A DNA stretch of 64,000 bases from Desmodus rotundus (taxonomy: Eukaryota; Chordata; Mammalia; Chiroptera; Phyllostomidae), in the NCBI RefSeq assembly GCF_022682495.2, contig NC_071389.1, positions 99,861,951-99,925,950 on the forward strand, in the 5' to 3' direction. The notes under the pieces are model-generated. The model saw only the letters and a program-made list of their open reading frames with translations, had not been told where the DNA came from and ran no database searches. The number at the start of each line of letters is the position of its first letter. Position 1 is the stretch's first letter. Both the position numbers and the translations under genes were made by a program. Positions 1 to 11,084 of this stretch are shown here, one piece after another.

Positions 1-949
1 CTACCTGTCTGACAAGCCTTTACACCCATTCTAGCCAGGAGACTGAGTCTTCCTAAAAACCTGAAAGATTCAAGACCCTGAATAGCAGATAGTCAAGGAA
101 TGGACCAGTCCCTATGATATCCTGCTGACAACACACTCTTCCCTAAAGCTCATGGGAATCAAGCCTTGGATCCACCACACAAGAATAAGCAGACATCACA
201 TGATGAAGATTCAGACCTTGCTGCTTCTGTTGATACTGCAAGGGAAAGCTGTACCTATACTCCTGAAAGACATTTAAAATTCCCCTTTCAGAAAGGGACA
301 GTGTTCCCAAAGCCAAGTGACAATATTACATTTTATTTTATTTTATTTTATTATTTTATTTTATTCCTTTTTTTTCTGCATTTCCCAGATAGTGGCTTCC
401 TCAGCAAATGTATTCTTCTGTGGAGGGTTGCCACCCAGAGGCCTGTTCAAGGTTAGATCATGGAGATCCTTTAATCTCTCTAGTTTCTACTCCTCACTAA
501 ACACTTGATTGTTTGTCTGTACTACAGGTACAACTTGGAAGCCCATTTGTAACACTATGTTTTGAAACATGAAGCAGTCTGGCAGCCTCACTTGCTTAGT
601 AGTGCCATCCTTGAGACACTGCACATGCCACCTTTTGAAGGCAACAATCTTTCTCCCTCACATAAAACCTTTCCTCCATTCCTGACCTCCCCCTTCCTTT
701 GTTAGATAGTAAGAATATGTGGACCTGGAGATAGGTAAAACTATGTTTTTGCCAGCAGGAAGTAACTACAGAAGAATGAGACATTTGTCCACTCACCCTT
801 GTAATATTACAAGGGTCTAGAGTTTTGGAGAGAGGAATTGTTATCATAAAACAGTCAGTCAGATGGAGTGCCAAAGGAGTCTCAGCCCATTGGCCAAGAT
901 AGTGGCAAGGGAAGGTTCTTAAACTGAGTGTTTCAAAAAGTAGAGATAT
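1..949. other. Unassigned host DNA
   Basis: I see no gene or recognisable transposon here apart from the short TTTTA array listed separately. Open frames are short, overlap one another and show no family resemblance. Part of 560-949 could be the 5' portion of the LTR that ends near 1222, but I could not place its start. Confidence 0.5.
331..365. repeat. (TTTTA)n simple repeat
   Basis: Pentanucleotide TTTTA array of about seven units with one interruption (ttatt), followed by a short T run. It could be the remnant of a poly-A tail on the minus strand or a plain microsatellite. No attached element is visible. Confidence 0.85.
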
Positions 950-1222
950 GAATGGATAGGTCCCAAGCATACTAAAAGTTAGAAAGATAATGAGTAGGGT
1001 CCAAGCCTGCCAAAAACTAGAAGGATAATTGAATTAGGAAAAAAGCACTCCCCTCCCTATTGCTATAAGAACTGTGAGTTTGAGCAGGGAGAGGGAGATG
1101 GTCTTTGAGATGAGAGACCACCATTCTCCCAGGTTGTGCAACACCTGAATAAATCTTTTTCATTTTGCATCAATAACTGCTTCGTGGAGACAGCCAAACA
1201 TCTATTTTTATTTGGTAACAAT
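950..1222 (+). repeat. Probable ERV-type LTR 3' portion
   Basis: The segment has the layout of the downstream half of a retroviral LTR. An AATAAA polyadenylation signal lies near 1149, followed by a short R/U5-like stretch and a terminal 'ggtaaca' ending in CA at about 1222. I could not locate the 5' TG end or a matching target-site duplication. The assignment rests on architecture alone and the family is not named. Confidence 0.4.
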
Positions 1223-1261
1223 AGCAGAGGGATCACGCTCCCCTTTTCTTTGCCAACACCA

Positions 1262-1447
1262 AGGAAAGGCCATGTGAATGCAAAGTGACAAGGTGGCTGT
1301 TGCAACCCACGAGGAAATCCCCACCAGATACCAACATGGTTGGAACCTTGATCCTGGACTTCCATGGTCCAGAAGTCTGAGAAAATGATTTTCTGTTGTT
1401 TAAGATACCCGTCTATAACATTTTGTTATGACAACTCAGACTAATAT
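1262..1447 (+). repeat. MaLR (MLT1-like) LTR, 3' end
   Basis: This matches the 3' portion of mammalian MLT1-type MaLR LTRs from memory of the family. It reads 'gccatgtgaatgc', then 'ccttgatcctggacttcc', then 'gagaaaatgattttctgttg' and the closing 'ttttgttatgacaactc' with 'actaatataa'. MaLR elements are non-autonomous ERVL relatives and long inactive. The 5' two thirds are missing or too diverged to recognise. Confidence 0.65.
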
Positions 1448-2816
1448 AAATGCTTATCAAACTGACTCTTAATTCATTTCTGTGTTTTAAGAACATAAGA
1501 GAGCATAGGTTTGTGAACAAAGTTATAAAAGCTGTCCCATGGAATAGAATAGTATGAAGTGAAATACATTTTTTGGAAATTTGCCAGATACCAGATTAAA
1601 TGGTTTCAAGTAGTGACAAAGTCTTTCTGTATAAAGTCTTAGTAGAGGTAAGTGTCTAGTTAGGAAGGGAGAGCAAATTTCTGGCATTTCAACAACAGAG
1701 GGTGATTAACATGGAGAACTAGCCATAAAGCTATTGGAAATGCCAAAAGGCTAAGAGGGGCAGTAAGAATCCACCACTAGTCCAAGGACTGGAAGAGCCA
1801 TGGAGGAGAGTATCATTACCAGAGCCAGGACCTCCTGGAAGTAGTGGGAACACACCTATTGCAGATGGACAGAACAGGAACAAGGGGCCTATCCCCTGGC
1901 ATCTCCCTTCTTCTCAATCTTCAGTTCTATACTAGCGCCTTCCATTTCACAAACCAGGTGACATAAAGGCAAAAGAGCACAGAAAAAAGCTTTTGCAGAG
2001 TTAAGAAGTGTGAATACAGAGAACAAAGAAAAAGATGGAGATGGATCTGAGAGCAGACAGGGAAATGATACACACAGCCTGAAATTTAGCATCACTCAAT
2101 CAATGAATATAAAATGTCGCATGTCTAAGGCAACATGTCACACTGAGCATATACAGTGGGGCCATGTGGTGAAGCCTTGGGAACGTGAGGAAGCCACTAA
2201 AATAATATGTCCTGTTTAGAGATAAATGTTTGGATTCATAAACTACTATGACACCAAATTAAAGATGAGAAATTATTGAGAGACTGAGTCCTATATATTT
2301 GTTGTTAGTCCACTTTAATTTATCCTGATTTCCAAAATCAAAGACCTTAAGACAACAGTGAAAGATAATTATCAAAAAAGTATTTTAATGTTATGTTATT
2401 TTAATATTAAAATAAGCACATTTGTAAAGTACACATGACTTTTAATGACAGACTGTGAAAATAAAAAAGACATTTTCTTTCCAGAATGTAATTCTCACCC
2501 CTACTCTTCACATTCCATGTGAAACCCCAGACAGGAAAGAGTAAACATAGTGTCTGGCCTTATTGAACTTATTAACTTATTTATGGGAAGGGGGAGGCAA
2601 TTAGTAATAAAAATTTTTTAGACACTCATATGAAAAAAATTGTGAAACAAATATTGAACTATTTAGAAAACTTACATTTATCAGTTGCCTACTAACAACC
2701 CCACTGGGCTAGACAATTTATTTGTCTAGTCAAATATTTCCTTATTGTCTAATTAGCTAGGCTTGGTAATAAATGGTATGTATTAATTGTACTAAAGATA
2801 AAGATCTGCTTATTTG
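1448..2816. other. Unassigned host DNA
   Basis: AT-rich sequence with no recognisable gene, RNA or transposon. Open frames are below 75 codons and overlap on both strands. Confidence 0.5.
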
Positions 2817-2822
2817 TAGCCC

Positions 2823-4016
2823 TGTTACAGAACAGACCCATGGTGGGGCAAGATACTATTACTGAATGGAATCCCCTCTCCTCAGGTCCACCCGTACCAG
2901 GTTCGCCTTGCCTGCTACCAGGGAATTATGGCTCTCAATGTAAGAGTTTAGTGAAAAGGAAAGGAACTATTTATTCAAAAGTTATACAGACTTAGAGTAA
3001 TGACTTAACATCTTTGTTAAAATCCCAAAGTCCCTTAAAACACCCACAAACACACACAGTCTTTCCTTCCCTCCTTTGCCCTGTCAGGGGTACCATATCT
3101 CAAGAAAAACATAGAAGTTTGTGGCTCAGCTAGTCTCTGGCTCTTCCCAGTAATCCATGATCGGCTGGCAGGGCCCCCTCGGTTCCCAGCACCATCAGCT
3201 GTGTCTCCAGGATCTCCAGTTCTTAATCCAAACCCACCTGGTCCCTTCTCATGGCCCACCAGCAAGGATCCTTTCACTCCTTTTCTTCCCATAACATCTC
3301 TCCTGCATTCTTCCAAACTGCTAAGAGAGGTTTGCATTGCTGCTACCTCTTGCTTTACAGCTTCCTAAGCTGCATGGAGCAAGCCCCCAAACCATGGGGT
3401 TAGCCCCCAAAACTGCGTGGTTCTACCCCAAAACCATGTGGTTCCACCCAAAAACCACATGGTCCTCCCAATTTCATGACTGCATAGTTCTGACCCTCAT
3501 GGCTGCCCTGCCTGGGTTTAAATCCCATTGTGAATCTTCCTCAGCAACCCCATTTCCAGCTCCTCCCACAATCAGCTACCCTTGCCAGCAATCCCATATT
3601 TTTCCAGCTTTTCTGGGCTGCCATAGTAACTCTGGGCAGGTGTGGCCCTGTGGCATGGAGCCAACCATCTCCAAGCTCTTTTCCAGGCACTGTAACCAGG
3701 GGGAGTACCCTCACAGTTACATCCTGGGTGATGTCACTCCCATCTTCCTGGCTCAAAGCAGGGCCACAGCTACTTAACACATCTGTGAAAGCAGTTAAAA
3801 GTTATAGATATGTTAAATGACTGTTCTTGCAGTTATTTGCAAAACTGTCGATATGCAAAATAACTCTCAAAAGCCCTGCTCCTTGAGTCCCATCACCCCA
3901 GTTCAGATTTGTGGGGCAGAGGACATCTATATATTTTTAATATTTCCTGAACACCCTTTGCTCTGAACCCCATTACAAATCCCTCTTTGGGGGATCCCTA
4001 GCTGTACCCTGTTATA
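2823..4016 (-). mobile_element. Solo LTR with short internal minisatellite
   Basis: A 1.2 kb LTR-like element on the minus strand. In element sense it starts 'tataacaggg' (complement of 4016), contains a short minisatellite, carries an AATAAA polyadenylation signal (seen as TTTATT at 2970-2975) and ends 'ctgtaaca' at 2823. The tetranucleotide gccc flanks it on both sides (2819-2822 and 4017-4020), fitting the 4-bp target duplication of class I ERVs; the shared tagccc would also allow a 6-bp reading. No internal retroviral gene lies beside it, so it is a solo LTR. It is homologous in inverse orientation to 4266-5728, which shows that the two are separate insertions of one family. The Repbase name is unknown to me. 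Confidence 0.75.
3368..3495 (-). repeat. LTR minisatellite, short allele (~5 units)
   Basis: About five degenerate units of roughly 22-25 bp with the core 'aaccatgtggtt' and variants. They occupy the same place in this LTR as the much longer array at 4790-5260 in the sister LTR. Confidence 0.75.
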
Positions 4017-4020
4017 GCCC

Positions 4021-4261
4021 TCTCTCCTCAATTAAAACCGAAGCTCACTGAAAATAGCAGTTCTACCTATTTATCTTTTGAAGTCCCAGCAAAAGCAAAG
4101 AAACAAGATTATTTTTTTTAAATACTGCAAACAGTATGAAAAATGGGAGATGTGTTTGAAGTCACCTAGCTGCCTCATGGCAGTAATAGCACACCCATTC
4201 TGGCAATGTAGGGCAGCACATTTCCCACTTTTGTTGCTGTCTCTAAGTTTATGTAGGAGTC
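4021..4261. other. Spacer between the two opposed LTRs
   Basis: About 240 bp of unrecognised sequence separates the LTRs. It has no retroviral coding character, so the LTRs are not the two ends of one provirus; their opposite orientation also excludes that. Confidence 0.6.
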
Positions 4262-4265
4262 ATTT

Positions 4266-5728
4266 TGAAGCAGGGTGCAGCCAAGAGGAGGGCCCCAAGA
4301 AGGGATTTGTAATGGGGTCCAGGACTCAGGGTGTCCAGGAAATATTAGAAAAATGTATGTAGGATGTCCTCACCCCCACAGGCCTGAGCCAGGGGGGATG
4401 GGACACATGGAACAGGGCCATTCAGAGCTGTTTTGGGTAGCAAGAGCTTTGCAGCTAACCCCTGGCACAGTCATTTAACATATCTATAACCTTTAACTGG
4501 TTTCATGGATATGTAAAATAGCTGTGGCCCTGCTTTGAGCCAGGGAGATGGGAGTGACTTCCACCCAAGATGGGTCTAGGAAGCAACTCCCCCTGGTTAC
4601 AGGGCCTGCGTGAGAGCTTGGAGATGATTGGCTCCACGCCATGGAGCCACACCTGCCCAGACTTACTATGGCAGCCCAGTAAAGCTGGAAGAATACGGGG
4701 ATGCTGGCAGGTGTAGCTGACTGTAGGAGGAGTCAGAAATGGGGCTGCAAAGGAAGATGGGCGCTGGGATTTAAACCTAGGCCCGGCAGCCATAGAGTGG
4801 AGGAGACCATGCAGTTCTGAAGGAAGGAGTAGACCACACAGCTCCGAAGTAAAGAGAGAGTAGACCACGCGGCTCTGAAGTAAATGGGAGAACCACGAGG
4901 TTCTGAAGCAAGTAGATAGATAAAGGTCCATGTGGTTCTGAAGTAAAAGAGGAGAGTACCACGAGGTTCTGAGGGGAAAGGAAGAGGGCCAGGATCAGGC
5001 AGCTTTGGTGAAGTAAAGAGAGGACCATGCGGTTCTGAAGGGAAAGGGAGAGGACCACAAGGTTTTGGGGGAGAAAAGAGTAGACCACGCGGCTCCGAAG
5101 AAAATAGGGGGCCACACGGTTCTGGAGTGAATAGGAGAACCACGAGGTTCTGAGGGGAAAGGAAGAGGACCACGCGGTTCTGAAATGGGGAAAAGGACCA
5201 CACGGTTCTGAAGGAGAGTAGAGAGGACCGTGTGGTTTTGGAGTGCTTCTTTTTGCCACGCGGCTTAGGCAGCAGGAGAGACTTTGCAGCCATAGAAAAA
5301 GGGGAGAAAGGACTCTTGCTGCTGGGCCATGAGAAGGTGCCACATGGCTTTGGATTAACTGGAGCTTGCAGCAGCCACACAGCTGATGGAGCCGGGAGCC
5401 TGAATCACAGACTTCTACTTCTTTTCCTGAGACACGGTACCCCGGACTGGACACGGGGAGAGGGAAGGACTGTGCATCTGTGGGTATTCTAAAGGACTTT
5501 AGTATCTTATTGAAGACATTAAGCCATTACTCTAAGTCTGTGTAACTTTTAAATAAACAATTCCTTTCCTTTTCACCAGTCTCTGGCATTGAGAGACGTC
5601 TTTCCTCTGGCGGCGGGCATTTCGAACCTAGCAGGTGGGCGTGGGGGAAGGAACCTCCAGAGACAGAAAGGGGGAATCCTTTCTGTAATAATTTATAGTG
5701 AACCACCCCCTGCCCTTGCTCTGTAACA
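4266..5728 (+). mobile_element. Solo LTR with expanded internal minisatellite
   Basis: Plus-strand copy of the same LTR family as 2823-4016 and about 270 bp longer, nearly all of it from minisatellite expansion. It begins 'tgaagcagggtgcagcc' and ends 'ctctgtaaca' at 5728. It carries an AATAAA signal at 5552-5557 followed by a U5-like stretch, giving a normal U3-R-U5 order with the array inside U3. Flanking tetranucleotides are attt (4262-4265) and gttt (5729-5732), an imperfect duplication. No gag, pol or env remnant is attached. Any residual promoter or enhancer activity cannot be judged from sequence. Confidence 0.75.
4790..5260 (+). repeat. LTR minisatellite, long allele (~15-16 units)
   Basis: About 15-16 tandem units of roughly 28-33 bp with a conserved core 'accacgcggttctgaag' and a variable purine-rich spacer. 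Core variants include ccacgaggttctg, ccatgtggttctg and ccacgcggctccg. Units alternate between a few variant types, as expected from repeated unequal exchange. The bias against stops produces long antisense open frames that are repeat by-products and not genes. Confidence 0.9.
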
Positions 5729-8379
5729 GTTTTTCCTCACATCCAGTCATTACCCCATAGACACATCACATAAGCTTCTTCTTTGTATACAGAGCAGAGT
5801 GTGTTTCTTCACTCCTGTGTATGGGTGCAGAGGCTTCCAGTGTACACACATCTTTGTTTCTTAGAGGGCCTCCATTTGGGATTGAACATTTTATGGAGGC
5901 CACTTTCTTGTAAGCTATTTCAGAAAAGAAAACAGACTATCCTTTTCCAGAAAACAGACTATCCTTCTAAGGTCAGAGAGCACTGGCTGATGCACTCTGG
6001 AGGGTCAGTCCCACTTTGGTCTTGCTTTAGTTTTTAAAATAAGAAGCCGCTTATGCATCTTTCAGCATTTACAGAGCAAGACAAAGGCTTTGTGGGGTTG
6101 GACCTGCATGTTTTTCTCGCTGTTTTTCTTGTATCTACAGACAGGCTAAATGAGGCCTGCCCAGGTGGGTAGTCTCTGCTTCGTGTCTCCCAGACAAACA
6201 CGTGACTTCTTTCTGTTTCCATGGAAGGGGCAAGGAAGGAACATTCACTGGAAAGCATTCTGTCCTATGGCTGCAGTGACTTCTTAACAAGCATTCAGCC
6301 TCTAATGGCATAGAAGCCACACCTCCCTTTGTTGTAGATCTTTTTAAAAAGCCACATTAGAAGTAAAACTAGAGACAAATTCAAAAATTCATTTTGCTTA
6401 TTTTCAGTGGTGTCTAATAATTAGGCAACCCAAATAAAACATGCTTATATTAATTTATGGTGGAAATGAAAAAGGGTTTTTTATCCACATAAGCACTTGA
6501 TGCTTTCATTTATGTAATAAAAATGTTTCTATAAAACTCTTAATAAGGATGAAGGGAAAAAGTGATTAATATTCATTTATGTATGTGTGTTTGTACGTAT
6601 CTATGCATTCATAGACGTGTGTATAGATACTTGTTTTAACTGCTTTATTTTGTTTGTTTGTTTTGTTTTCAATTAAAGCCACCAGTAGTAGCTAGTGGTG
6701 TTTACACCTGCACGGGGAATGCCAGACAGCACACCATTCACTGTTGGACAGACTTCTTATAATTGGAGAGAGAAAAGCAAGTCTAAGATCTGCAGAGTAT
6801 TTCCTGCAGGCTTGGCACTTGTATACTCACTGGATAAATCACTCATACCTCACTGCATTGTTATTGTGGGTTTGGGCAAAAATATTTGGCAGGCATTTCA
6901 AAGTAAGTGCTTCAATCGAATGATGGCAGCTAAAGAGGCAGATGCCAAGACTAAAGCAAGTGCATACTTTGCTATGAAAGAGTATCTTTCTAATGGAATA
7001 TTTAATAAAATAAATTCCAGTAATACTTTAATTAGAGAGGTGGTAACTTTCTTTAGGAAACTAAGAGGAGAACTCAATTTTAACATGAAATATTTTTCAT
7101 TAAGACATTAACTTTCAAAATAACAAATATAAACATGTGGAAAAGTTGCAAAATGGAAGAAGAGGAGGTTGTCATTTCAGTTCAGTCATGATAAATACCC
7201 ACTTCTACTTTGGAATCCCTCCCTGGAAATATAAATTGATTTTCCTCACAGCAAGAATGTGGTATGAGTTTGAATATAGAAAAACCAGATGTATTATTAT
7301 TGTTATTATTATTGAAGCATGTTGCCTTACCAGAGCTTAAGGTGGGTCCAAATTTCCATTATAAGTCACTGTTTTCATAAGGACTTTATAACTTGGACAT
7401 AACAATTGGCTGTAACCTTTAACTGGTGAATAACATCTCAGCCTGGGGCAGGCATTTTCCTTCCTTTTAATAACACTAAAGGCGAGACAGCTGCTATATT
7501 TTTTTTCAGTTTTGAAGCAAAGGTTAAGAAGGTATATACCAATGTCAAATAAAGATAAGCTTGAGATATTTTTTAAGTTTTTACCTACAAGAGCTACTTA
7601 TCAAACTATTACTTTTTTAAGTTTTAGAGGAAATAGGAAGTTAAATTCCCCAAATGATTAGTTTGTGTGTGAAAAAATTTAGCTTCACGACAATTTGATT
7701 TGTATTTTGATCTCTATGATAATTATTTATTCCACATAAAGTGCCTTGCTTGTTTGTATCATCTCTTTTGAGAATGCAAAATTAAATAAGTTAAAATAGG
7801 TCAAAATGCCTAAAAAGTCAAAATCATTCTTTAATTTGAATATTTCAATGGGATAACGCAAAACTACCTAATCTCAAAATAGAAAATTTGTTTCAGTTTT
7901 GAACCTAAATTAATTCTTCCTCTTCCATATTTACATATTTAAAATAAATTCATGCTTCAATTTTGAGGAAACCAAATTGTTTTGAATGTGCTTTGTTTGA
8001 ATATGATTTTACCATTGTTTAACATCCTCCCTGGCAAACAGAGGCAATGAGGGTCAGGGCTGGTCGTAGGTTTGACCTGCATGTGGAGAGCAGTGCTAAA
8101 CTGGGAGTGCTAAATTCTTCACCTGGACTCACATTTCTATGGCCACTGTTTGGGTTGAATCTTCTTGATACTCGTCCAGGGTCTGTCTCTCCCTGATGAC
8201 TCACTTTGAATATGATTCTATTTGGGTCTCAGCCATAATTCATTTTCTTGCTTGAAATTAAGAATCTAATACCCCAAGCAAGAGGTTCACCAGCTTTGTT
8301 GTAAGAGCCAGCCATGAGAGAAACCCTGATTTTGTTCCCCGGCTACAATCTTTCCTCAGTAGGTTTATTGTGTCTTGTT
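5729..8379. other. Unassigned host DNA
   Basis: No gene or transposon is recognised. It holds a 22-bp tandem duplication at 5927-5966, (TTTG)n-like stretches near 6650 and (ATT)n near 7290. A 138-codon open frame at 6695-7111 has no family resemblance I can identify; it is discussed in the findings. Confidence 0.5.
5927..5966 (+). repeat. Two-copy 22-bp tandem repeat
   Basis: The 18-bp string 'agaaaacagactatcctt' occurs at 5927-5944 and again at 5949-5966, a period of 22 bp. Confidence 0.9.
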
Positions 8380-8530
8380 TTGATTTTTAATATTGTGTGG
8401 GTCATGAACCCATTAGATAACCTTAAGAGAGCTAAGAACTCCTTTCCAGAAAAAAAATACATATTTGGAGAGAATTATCCCTACAGTTTCAGGGGATCCA
8501 TGGATATTCTGAAGGCTGTCCAGAAATGAT
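8380..8530. repeat. Possible ancient DNA-transposon fossil
   Basis: The stretch from 'gtgggtcatgaacc' to 'tctgaaggctgtccag' resembles, from memory, a widespread old mammalian non-autonomous DNA transposon whose end reads like 'gaagcccatccatgg'. Terminal repeats are too decayed to define ends. A 71-codon open frame over it (8314-8529) is probably chance. Confidence 0.35.
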
Positions 8531-8559
8531 TAAATCCATGTGCCCCAACCAAAAAAACT

Positions 8560-9720
8560 CTGTCTTATATACTAACAAATCACAATGCAATATTCACAGA
8601 TTATTACTCATATATTCTCTTTTCCAACTTCAGACACCCATTATTACTCTCAGATGAAAGCCTTTTTCACTGAGAAACTACAAATAACCAGAAGAAATCC
8701 TCTACAAGCTCCTGCCACTGAGTATATTTACCTATAAGCATCTATGTCTGTTCACTCAGGCTGCTCTCTTGTTACTATGGATAAATTCTCTTGGCCTCTA
8801 GCAATCATGCTCCCCAATCTCCACCACCATTCAAACCTTTCTCACTCACTCTAGCCATATGCTAATCTCTCAACTGCATCTTCTATTTCTCTCTTTTTAT
8901 TAGATCCTTTCCATCAGCATATTGATGGGTTGTTACTTCTTCCACTTAAAAAAGAATTTAAAAACAAGCAAATAAAACGTTCTTCAGACTCTCAGCCTAA
9001 CCCACCGTCCTGCCCCTTGTGATTGGTGCATTTTTATCTTTGCTTAACAGGAAAACTCCTGGAAAGTGGTTTCTCTACTCCTTTTCAATTGCTTATTCCT
9101 TCCCATTTTCTCTTGAACCAACCAGGCTTCCCTAGCTGCCAACCAATCTACTAGAGCCATCCTTGTCAAGGCTACCAGTGACTCTCATTGAGTCTACTGA
9201 CCACTGCTCAGGCTTCGAGTTGTTGGACCAAGTAGGAGTTCTGGTGTGGTAATCCCTCTATCCCCCTTGCCTCTCCCCTGTTTGAACACCCAGCTATCAG
9301 AAGAGCATAGTCTCCTGATTTTACACATACTTCTCAATCTCCTGGATTGTTTCATTTTTGTTGCCCTGACATTATGGTAGTAGAGTAGCTCAGTGCCTAA
9401 ACCTTACCTACTTTCCTCTAGGATCTCCACTGGCACTGATATAATTTCAAAAATCTTTAGTTTGAAATTCTATATACTTAAAAACTAAAACCACAGTCTA
9501 AATCTTCCCTTTATACTCATATTTCCTAGTATTTATTACTATTTGACATGTTATAATCTTTATTTTTAATATTAATGTTCACTAGAGCATGATATTCTAG
9601 CATGATATTCAGCTTTCTGCTCACTAGAATATATACAGTAGAAGAGCCAGAACTCTGTCTTATTCACTGCTGCACCCCAGCACATAGAATAAGAGCTGAT
9701 ACAAAAAGAAGCAACACATA
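8560..9720 (+). mobile_element. L2 (LINE-2) remnant
   Basis: The section 9050-9190 matches the L2 reverse-transcriptase region ('ggaaaactcctggaaag', later 'cttgtcaaggctaccagtg'). The section 9520-9715 matches the L2 3' end, reading from 'tttgacatgttataatc' through 'gctgcaccccagcacatag'. L2 is an ancient mammalian LINE, inactive throughout placental mammals. The body is deleted and riddled with stops; the 5' limit is approximate. Confidence 0.7.
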
Positions 9721-9764
9721 ACAGTAAGTTAATAATTAAAATTATTATTTCTAATTTTTTAATT

Positions 9765-9899
9765 AAAAATATTGAGTTCCTACTCTGTGGCTGGAATTGG
9801 GTGAAGCAACTAACTAATTTCATGCTAGTCACAACTTATTCCCCAGAGACAATTCTCATGATTTTAATTTTACATCTGAATAAGCTGAAAAATTTAGAT
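9765..9899 (-). repeat. MIR SINE, first part (split)
   Basis: Minus-strand MIR sequence: 'attgagttcctactctgtg' and a 'tttacatctgaataagctg' core that match the reverse complement of the MIR consensus. It is interrupted at 9900 by a hAT element and resumes at 10225. Confidence 0.65.
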
Positions 9900-10224
9900 C
9901 AGGGCTCAGGAAACTACTACCTTGGGACATATCTGGTCCACTGCCTATGGATTTAAGACTCAAGGGCTAAAAATGTTTATATTTTTAAATGGATGAAAAA
10001 ATTAAAAAGACAATATTCTGTAACACATAAAATGAAATTGAAATATCAGTGTCTTTTAATAAAATTTTATTTGCTCATAGCACATACATTGTATCTGTAT
10101 CTTCCTGGAAATACATTTGCGCTGTGATAACAGATTTGATAGTTCTGGTAAATACTGTGTGGCCACAAAGCCTAAACTGTTTACTAGTTTAGGACCCTTT
10201 ACAGAAAAAGTGTGATGACTTTTG
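9900..10224 (-). mobile_element. hAT-type non-autonomous DNA transposon
   Basis: Terminal sequences 'cagggctcaggaaact' at the left and 'acagaaaaagtgtgatgac' at the right match, with decay, a mammalian hAT family recalled as beginning cagggg-tcggcaaact. 'gtggccacaaagcctaaac' and 'taaaattttatttgctc' are further hallmarks. Flanking 8-mers atttagat (9892-9899) and attcagag (10225-10232) fit the 8-bp hAT target duplication with two mismatches. No transposase is present. I am not certain of the MER number. Confidence 0.7.
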
Positions 10225-10320
10225 ATTCAGAGGACATGTCCAAAATCAAATAGCTGGTAGAGTGATGGAATTCTAACACAGAATAAATTAGTTCTAAGTC
10301 TCTGTCTTCTTGTGTTGCAT
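10225..10320 (-). repeat. MIR SINE, second part (split)
   Basis: Continues the MIR broken at 9899: 'tccaaaatcaaatagctgg' and 'gatggaattctaacacag' match the MIR stretch that reads, in this orientation, 'ggtcacacagctagtaag'. This places the hAT insertion after the MIR. Confidence 0.65.
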
Positions 10321-11080
10321 GACTTTTTGTGTCTTCTCTAAAGTTGCAAAAAAAATTAAAACAGTTTCTTAAAGTAAGTTATGCCCTCCTTTAAAAATCA
10401 CTTATATCCCACAGAGCATGCCTAGAAGGCTCATCCACACAGATGCTGGTCACCCAGTTGCATGAACAAGCAAAGCTGCTTGGAGCAGGGTCAGCAACAC
10501 CAATCCCGGCCAATGTTCCCAGCTTCTGCCCAGGGCTCAGTCTCCTCTAAGACTCACTTTTAGTAGAATAAAGGAAGGTCACCATGAACATGGAACACAG
10601 TACTGTGGTAGCAAAGAGAGAAATTGATAGTGTCAGTATATGACCCTTATAATAAAGAAGGAAATGTCACTTTCCAAAGAGCATTTTCACTTTTAATGTT
10701 GAACATAAAGCAAGAGAGGAACTGGCTCCATTTAATTTCCTTTCTATTAAAGTAGTGAAAGCATAGACTGCTTGGCTTGAGCTAGATACTTACTCTGCCT
10801 TCCTCAGCAGCACAAAGCGTTCAACCCTTCTTCATTGTACAGACAATGTGTATTTAATATGTCTTAGCTTATTTTAGATTTGTATAAAATGTCAGTAAAC
10901 ACCATACCTAACTGATGTTTGCTATGATTAAATAGGTACACACTTCCTGATATATAACATAACTGATTTAAAATGATAATTTTTACTTATTATTTTTCAT
11001 CATTATGGATAAAACCACATTTGAGAATTTAAAACTTTTTGTGAAGTAACTATGAAAATAAAAAAGACAAGAATATATTG
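10321..11080. other. Unassigned host DNA
   Basis: AT-rich sequence with no gene or transposon I can name. Confidence 0.5.
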
Positions 11081-11084
11081 TTAA

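Noticed and set aside
4790..5260. Regular array of ~30-bp units that could be mistaken for a CRISPR array
   Set aside because: Both core and spacers are degenerate copies of one unit with no unique spacers, and the setting is a vertebrate LTR.
4733..5454. Two overlapping minus-strand open frames of about 215 and 225 codons, rich in Pro, Ser, Trp and Leu
   Set aside because: They lie on the LTR minisatellite. The periodic residues simply mirror the DNA repeat, and the two frames overlap out of phase.
2823..5728. Possible provirus with two LTRs
   Set aside because: The LTRs are in opposite orientation and only about 250 bp apart with no coding sequence between them.
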